DNA from: Bacteroidota bacterium | GTDB taxonomy: Bacteria > Bacteroidota > Bacteroidia > NS11-12g > UBA9320 | Reading direction: 5' to 3' | Assembly: GCA_024645005.1 (NCBI GenBank) | Contig: JAHEGS010000001.1 | Span: forward strand, 1 to 52,355 | DNA length: 52,355 nt | In this document: positions 47,788 to 52,355 of the stretch, in pieces | Layout: each line of letters starts with the position of its first letter | How positions within the stretch are numbered: position 1 is the stretch's first letter | Translations under genes and position numbers: made by a program | The notes under the pieces: model-generated | Seen by the model: the letters and a program-made list of their open reading frames with translations, nothing else | Databases searched by the model: none | Told to the model about the DNA's origin: nothing

Positions 47788-48424
47788 GAGTAAAAACAAC
47801 GTTATAGAACTCAACTCAACTATTCAATCACCCACAGTTCCAAATGCATTTGACATGACAGATGAGGATAAGATTGCTAAAATAGCAAAACACTTTAGAG
47901 CTATTATGGAAACTTTAGGTCTAGATTTATCTGATGATAGCTTGAAGGAGACTCCTAAAAGAGTAGCAAAAATGTATGTTTCTGAAATTTTTAGTGGTCT
48001 AAACCCCAAAAACAAACCAGAAGTAACCTTATTTAAAAATAACTATGGTTACAATCAAATGCTTGTAGAAAAGAACATATCTGTTTATTCGATGTGTGAA
48101 CATCATTTTGTTCCAATTATAGGTAGAGCACACGTAGCATACATGGCAAATGGTAAAGTGATTGGTCTCAGTAAAATACATCGTATTGTTAAATACTTTT
48201 CCCAGCGACCACAAGTTCAAGAAAGATTGACGAGACAGATTATGGAAAATCTCAAACAAACCCTTAATATTGACGATGTGGCAGTGGTAATCGATGCAAG
48301 ACACATGTGTGTAGAATGTAGAGGGGTTGAGGATGTTACATCCAATACGATTACATCAGCAATATCTGGTCAATTTCAGAAAGACTCAACAAGATCTGAG
48401 TTCATGAGATTTATCGGTATGTAA
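47774..48424 (+). CDS. folE: GTP cyclohydrolase I
   Basis: SMCEHHFVPIIGRAHVAYMANGKVIGLSKIHRIVKYFSQRPQVQERLTRQI; CVECRGVEDVTSNTITSAISG. Confidence 0.96.
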   Translation: MMDNKSKNNVIELNSTIQSPTVPNAFDMTDEDKIAKIAKHFRAIMETLGLDLSDDSLKETPKRVAKMYVSEIFSGLNPKNKPEVTLFKNNYGYNQMLVEKNISVYSMCEHHFVPIIGRAHVAYMANGKVIGLSKIHRIVKYFSQRPQVQERLTRQIMENLKQTLNIDDVAVVIDARHMCVECRGVEDVTSNTITSAISGQFQKDSTRSEFMRFIGM

Positions 48425-48429
48425 ACGAT

Positions 48430-49092
48430 ATGATTGAAGGAATAGATTTAAGTAAAAATTATGGAAATTTGGCTGTTTTAAAGTCAGTTGATGTTTCAAT
48501 TAAAAAAGGAGAGATATTAAGCATCACTGGACCAAGTGGTGCAGGGAAATCAACTCTACTTCAGATATTAGGAACATTGGACAAAACAGACTCAGGGGCA
48601 CTTAAATTTAATGACACCAACATATCAAGTTATAATCCCAAAAAAATAGCAAAATTTAGGAATGAAAATATAGGTTTTATATTTCAGTTTCATCATTTGC
48701 TTCCTGAGTTTTCAGCTTTAGAAAATGTTTCTATGCCTGCACTAATCAAAGGGATAGAAAAAAAAGATGCTGAGAAAAAAGCGATTAAACTTTTAAAAAT
48801 TTTAGGGTTAGAAAATCGTCTAGACCATAAACCCAATGAATTATCGGGTGGAGAACAACAACGTGTCTCTGTGGCTCGGGCTCTTGTTAATAATCCTGCT
48901 GTAATATTTGCAGATGAACCGAGCGGTAACCTAGATACTGAAAATGCAAGAGATCTTCATGAGTTATTTCTAAAATTAAGAGATGATTTTGGCCAAACTT
49001 TTGTTATAGTCACGCACAACATTGAATTAGCTAAAATGGCTGATCGTGTGATTGAAATGAAAGATGGTCATATTGTAAACTCAATTTCATAA
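48430..49092 (+). CDS. ABC transporter ATP-binding protein, LolD-type
   Basis: Walker [55 protein letters not shown]. Confidence 0.92.
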   Translation: MIEGIDLSKNYGNLAVLKSVDVSIKKGEILSITGPSGAGKSTLLQILGTLDKTDSGALKFNDTNISSYNPKKIAKFRNENIGFIFQFHHLLPEFSALENVSMPALIKGIEKKDAEKKAIKLLKILGLENRLDHKPNELSGGEQQRVSVARALVNNPAVIFADEPSGNLDTENARDLHELFLKLRDDFGQTFVIVTHNIELAKMADRVIEMKDGHIVNSIS

Positions 49093-49119
49093 AATTCCTT
49101 TCTTATTTGGCATATTTAA

Positions 49120-49127
49120 TAAATTTG
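49120..49127 (+). promoter_or_regulatory. -7 element (TAAATTTG), 5 nt before ATG
   Basis: TAAATTTGtagtaATG. Confidence 0.55.
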
Positions 49128-49132
49128 TAGTA

Positions 49133-49393
49133 ATGAATTTAATTATCAAAAACATACCTAAATCCTATAATGCTCATTACTTAGAGATGTTATTTGAGAA
49201 GTATGGTGAAATAAGCTACGCTAAAGTGGTTTATGATAGGGTAACTAAAGAACCCAAAGGTACTGGGTTTGTTGAATTTGAAAAGGAGGAAGACGGTTTA
49301 AAAGCGATCGAAGAGATGAACGGTAAAGAAGTGAGTGGCCAAAAGCTTCACGTTGAGAAAGCTAGACCTCGTAGGGTTAACATTTGGAGCTAA
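49133..49393 (+). CDS. Single-RRM RNA-binding protein
   Basis: LIIKNIP (RNP2-like), KGTGFVEFE (RNP1), 86 aa. Confidence 0.92.
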   Translation: MNLIIKNIPKSYNAHYLEMLFEKYGEISYAKVVYDRVTKEPKGTGFVEFEKEEDGLKAIEEMNGKEVSGQKLHVEKARPRRVNIWS

Positions 49394-49409
49394 ATCTAAT
49401 ATTCAACAA

Positions 49410-49441
49410 AAAAAGGAGATTGATAATTCAATCTCCTTTTT
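49410..49441 (+). terminator. Terminator downstream of RRM gene
   Basis: AAAAAGGAGATTG-ataatt-CAATCTCCTTTTTTT. Confidence 0.85.
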
Positions 49442-49461
49442 TTGTGAATTAAAAACATAGA

Positions 49462-50364
49462 TTAATAGAAACCTGAACCTCCAGTGGCTCTAGATCCTGT
49501 AGGTTTGGGATTAATACACATAACTGGTGTTTTTTGTGAACTATTTACAACCTGTTCAGCGTATGATCCAACGAATAGATCAGATAACTTACCTGTTTCT
49601 GATTTTGTCATGATGATAATTAAGTCTGCATCAATTTCTTCGGCATATTTAATAGTATCCTTTCCTAAATTGTCTGGATATTCTCTATCGTCAAGAAGGT
49701 GTGATTCATATTTGACACCATACTTACTAAATATTCCTTCAGCTTGATTAAGGTTGGCCTTTATTTTCTTTTCAATCAACTCATCTTTATCTAATTCCAT
49801 AATGATATGAATGGTTGAGTTATATTTTAAACCAACTTTTACAGCCCAGTCGATCTTCTGTTTACTAGTTTTTGTTAAATCTATGGGGAGTACAATCCTA
49901 TCAAACTTAGGTTCAGTTCTTTTTTCCTTTACGGCAATAACAGGTATTGCAGAACTTTTAATTACTCGACTAGTTGTACTGCCTGTAAATTGCTCAATTC
50001 CATTGGCTCCATTAGTTCCCATTACAATTGTATCACATTTATTGTCCTTGGCTGCTTCGTTGATTACCTTGAAAGGTTTACCTTCAGAAACAAGGGTGTT
50101 TACTTCAATAGTTGGCCATTTTTTAAGGATTTCAGCCTTCAAATCTTCTAGCTTTTTTCTAACCTTGTCTCTTAGTAATGCAATTTCACTAGCATTAATG
50201 AATAAACCAGATAATGTACTTTTGCTTAGTACATGGAGTAGAGTAACTTCACTATCAAATAAGTTTGCCATTTCAACTGCATAATAAACTGCATTGATAG
50301 ATGAATCTGAAAAATCCATCGGCACCAAAATGATGTGATCTTGTGGTGTTTTAATATCTATCAT
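49462..50364 (-). CDS. Universal stress protein, tandem UspA domains
   Basis: Start MIDIKTPQDHIILVPMDFSDSSINAVYYAVEMAN; CDTIVMGTNGANGIEQFTGSTTSRVIKSSAIPVIAVKE; second domain FDRIVLPIDLTKTSKQKIDWAVKVG. Confidence 0.92.
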   Translation of the reverse strand: MIDIKTPQDHIILVPMDFSDSSINAVYYAVEMANLFDSEVTLLHVLSKSTLSGLFINASEIALLRDKVRKKLEDLKAEILKKWPTIEVNTLVSEGKPFKVINEAAKDNKCDTIVMGTNGANGIEQFTGSTTSRVIKSSAIPVIAVKEKRTEPKFDRIVLPIDLTKTSKQKIDWAVKVGLKYNSTIHIIMELDKDELIEKKIKANLNQAEGIFSKYGVKYESHLLDDREYPDNLGKDTIKYAEEIDADLIIIMTKSETGKLSDLFVGSYAEQVVNSSQKTPVMCINPKPTGSRATGGSGFY

Positions 50365-50384
50365 AAAATTTCTTAAACTTGCTG

Positions 50385-50392
50385 CAAAGATA
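50385..50392 (-). promoter_or_regulatory. -7 element (TATCTTTG) for usp gene
   Basis: Reverse complement TATCTTTGCAGC upstream of the usp ATG. Confidence 0.5.
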
Positions 50393-50406
50393 AACACCTT
50401 TTTAGC

Positions 50407-51228
50407 GTGAAACAATTAACTAAAAGTGATCTGATTCTAAATAATGATGGAAGTATTTATCATTTAGGGCTTCATTCAGATCAGATATACCCAACTGTTA
50501 TTACAGTTGGAGACCCAAGTCGGGTTGACGCGGTTTCAAAACATTTTGATTCCATAGATTACTCTAATATCAATCGAGAATTTAAAGCTGTTGGTGGTAG
50601 ATTAGGAAACACTCCCATTATGGTCTTATCTACGGGTATAGGAACAGATAATATTGATATTGTTTTAAATGAACTTTCATTATTAATTAATTTTGATATG
50701 ACCACTCGTGAGCCTCTAGAGCATCAAAAATCAATTCGTTTGATTCGATTAGGTACATCAGGAAGTATTCACCCATCAATACCTATTGATTCTATAGTTT
50801 ATTCAGAAAATGCAATTGCATTCGATAATCTTTTGAGTTATTACAATCATTCATTTGATATTATCAAGTTTAAAGACATGCAAATTCCAGTAGTATCTTG
50901 CAGTAGTTCACTGGAGCATTTGTTTCAATCCTATAAATCAAGTCTAACCCTTACAGCATGTGGTTTTTATGGCCCACAGTTTAGACCATCGCAACTTTCC
51001 CAAAAATATAGGCTTTCGGATTGTGAATCTATTCGTTATAATGGGAGAACTCCTGGAAATATTGAGATGGAAACGGCTGGGATTTATGGATTGTCTAAAT
51101 TACTTGGTTTTGAAGCGATTTCAGTGAATGCTATTCTAGCAGATCGTAGGACTGGAGTTTTTAGTAAAAAACCACAAAAAATGATTGAAAAAATGATTGA
51201 AGAAGCCCTTGATATACTATGCGAGTAA
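50407..51228 (+). CDS. Nucleoside (uridine-type) phosphorylase
   Basis: GTG start; PTVITVGDPSRVDAVSKHFD; VLSTGIGTDNIDIVLNEL; IRLGTSGSIHPSIPIDS; NIEMETAGIYGLSKLLG. Confidence 0.9.
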   Translation: MKQLTKSDLILNNDGSIYHLGLHSDQIYPTVITVGDPSRVDAVSKHFDSIDYSNINREFKAVGGRLGNTPIMVLSTGIGTDNIDIVLNELSLLINFDMTTREPLEHQKSIRLIRLGTSGSIHPSIPIDSIVYSENAIAFDNLLSYYNHSFDIIKFKDMQIPVVSCSSSLEHLFQSYKSSLTLTACGFYGPQFRPSQLSQKYRLSDCESIRYNGRTPGNIEMETAGIYGLSKLLGFEAISVNAILADRRTGVFSKKPQKMIEKMIEEALDILCE

Positions 51229-52325
51229 AAATTAAAGAAGTAAATAGTTCGAGAGAAATTAAATCATGGCATCAATTTAGTCGCGATCTATATGCCGATG
51301 ATGATGATTACATTTCGCACATAGATCAAGATATTGATTCTATTTTTAATCCGAATGAAAATTCTGAATTTGAGACTGGTGATGCTAAACGTTGGGTAGC
51401 AGTAGAAAATGATAGAATCGTTGGTAGAATAGCTGCATTTTATACCAATAAACATCAACAATCTGGGCTAGGTTTTTTTGATTGCATAGATGATCAAGAA
51501 ATAGCAAATTGTCTGTTTGATGTTGGCAATCAATGGGTTAAAGAGATGGGTTTTGATAGGGTAGAGGCTCCTGTAAATTTTGGAGAAAGAGATAAGTATT
51601 GGGGATTGTTAGTCTCAGGGTTTAAATCACCTTCTTATCAAGAGAATTATAACTTTCCGTATTATCAAAAGCTATTTGAAAATTATGGTTTCAAGGTTTG
51701 TATCGAACAAACAACAAGCGAGGGAAGACCAGGCCAAATTGATTTATTTAAATATCAACGTTTTAGTGAGCGAATTAGTAGAAGTGGTAGTTATCGCATT
51801 GAGCATTACAGTCATCGTGAATCAGAACGCTTTGTAAAAGATTTTGTGACCATATATAATGATGCCTGGAAACATCACTCACATTTTGTTCCGTTTACAG
51901 TGGATCGTGTTCGTAGTCTTTTTGCCGAGATGAAGCCCATTATTCGTGAGGAGTTGTTGGTATTTATGTATGACAAGGATAAGCCAATAGGTTTTTATTT
52001 AAGCATTATTGAGTTGAATCAAATTTTTAAGCATATTAATGGAAATATGAACTGGTGGGGTAAATTGAAATTCTATTATTACTTGAAAACAAAAAAAATA
52101 ACAAAAATTAGAGGAATAATCTTTGGAGTAACCTCTGAATATCAGAACAAGGGATTGTATGCTCTTATGATTATGGATGTATACAAAACTATCGTAGAAA
52201 ACCCATACATTGAGTCAACCGAATTGGCATGGATTGGGGATTTTAATCCTAAAATGCATGCTTTATTTAAGAGTCTTAATGCTCAACCGAGTAAAGTTCA
52301 TTTTACCTACGAAAAACTTTTATAA
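51219..52325 (+). CDS. GNAT-like acyltransferase domain protein
   Basis: RWVAVENDRIVGRIAAFY; GVTSEYQNKGLYALMIMDVYKTIVENPYIESTELAWIGDFNPKMHALFKSLNAQPSKVHFTYEKLL. Confidence 0.75.
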   Translation: MRVKIKEVNSSREIKSWHQFSRDLYADDDDYISHIDQDIDSIFNPNENSEFETGDAKRWVAVENDRIVGRIAAFYTNKHQQSGLGFFDCIDDQEIANCLFDVGNQWVKEMGFDRVEAPVNFGERDKYWGLLVSGFKSPSYQENYNFPYYQKLFENYGFKVCIEQTTSEGRPGQIDLFKYQRFSERISRSGSYRIEHYSHRESERFVKDFVTIYNDAWKHHSHFVPFTVDRVRSLFAEMKPIIREELLVFMYDKDKPIGFYLSIIELNQIFKHINGNMNWWGKLKFYYYLKTKKITKIRGIIFGVTSEYQNKGLYALMIMDVYKTIVENPYIESTELAWIGDFNPKMHALFKSLNAQPSKVHFTYEKLL

Positions 52326-52355
52326 TATTGTTTGTGTTAGATATTTAAAATTCTA

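Noticed and set aside
49811-50284. 157-aa plus-strand ORF antisense to the usp gene
   Set aside because: Hydrophobic shadow ORF from the reverse complement of a well-supported UspA gene; no recognisable domain.
1-52355. Search for IS elements, prophage, restriction-modification, retron, CBASS or other defence systems
   Set aside because: No transposase, integrase, phage structural, reverse transcriptase, nucleotide cyclase or R-M protein recognised among the ORFs.

Overview
AT-rich chromosomal window from a Bacteroidota member. Lineage is inferred from T9SS C-terminal sorting sequences, DUF4249/TonB receptor pairs, TAnnTTTG -7 promoter elements and gene content. It is mostly a densely packed housekeeping region with no convincing prophage, IS element, CRISPR array, toxin-antitoxin or defence island. 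I annotate about 54 protein genes and 3 tRNAs: Arg-ACG, His-GTG and Leu-GAG. Recognisable genes include valS, rplS, rplU, rpmA, yggS-type, mutS2, smpB, a cystathionine gamma-synthase-type gene, purC, an acyl-CoA reductase (LuxC-like), ruvX, def, a UbiA-family prenyltransferase, maf, an ECF sigma factor, PTPS, folE, a LolD-type ATPase, an RRM protein, a PafA-type phosphatase and a TonB receptor/DUF4249/TonB receptor module. The best candidates for undescribed biology are: (1) a ~125-nt orphan small RNA between rpmA and yggS with its own promoter, stem-loops and terminator; (2) a hairpin-rich non-coding patch downstream of tRNA-Arg that repeats the tRNA 3' end; (3) a PafA / TonB receptor / DUF4249 / TonB receptor locus; (4) TAnnTTTG promoter elements so close to start codons that several mRNAs look leaderless; (5) a tRNA-His with two adjacent U:U oppositions in its acceptor stem; (6) an animal-like PTPS plus FolE pair. 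All functional statements are motif or memory based; no searches were run.
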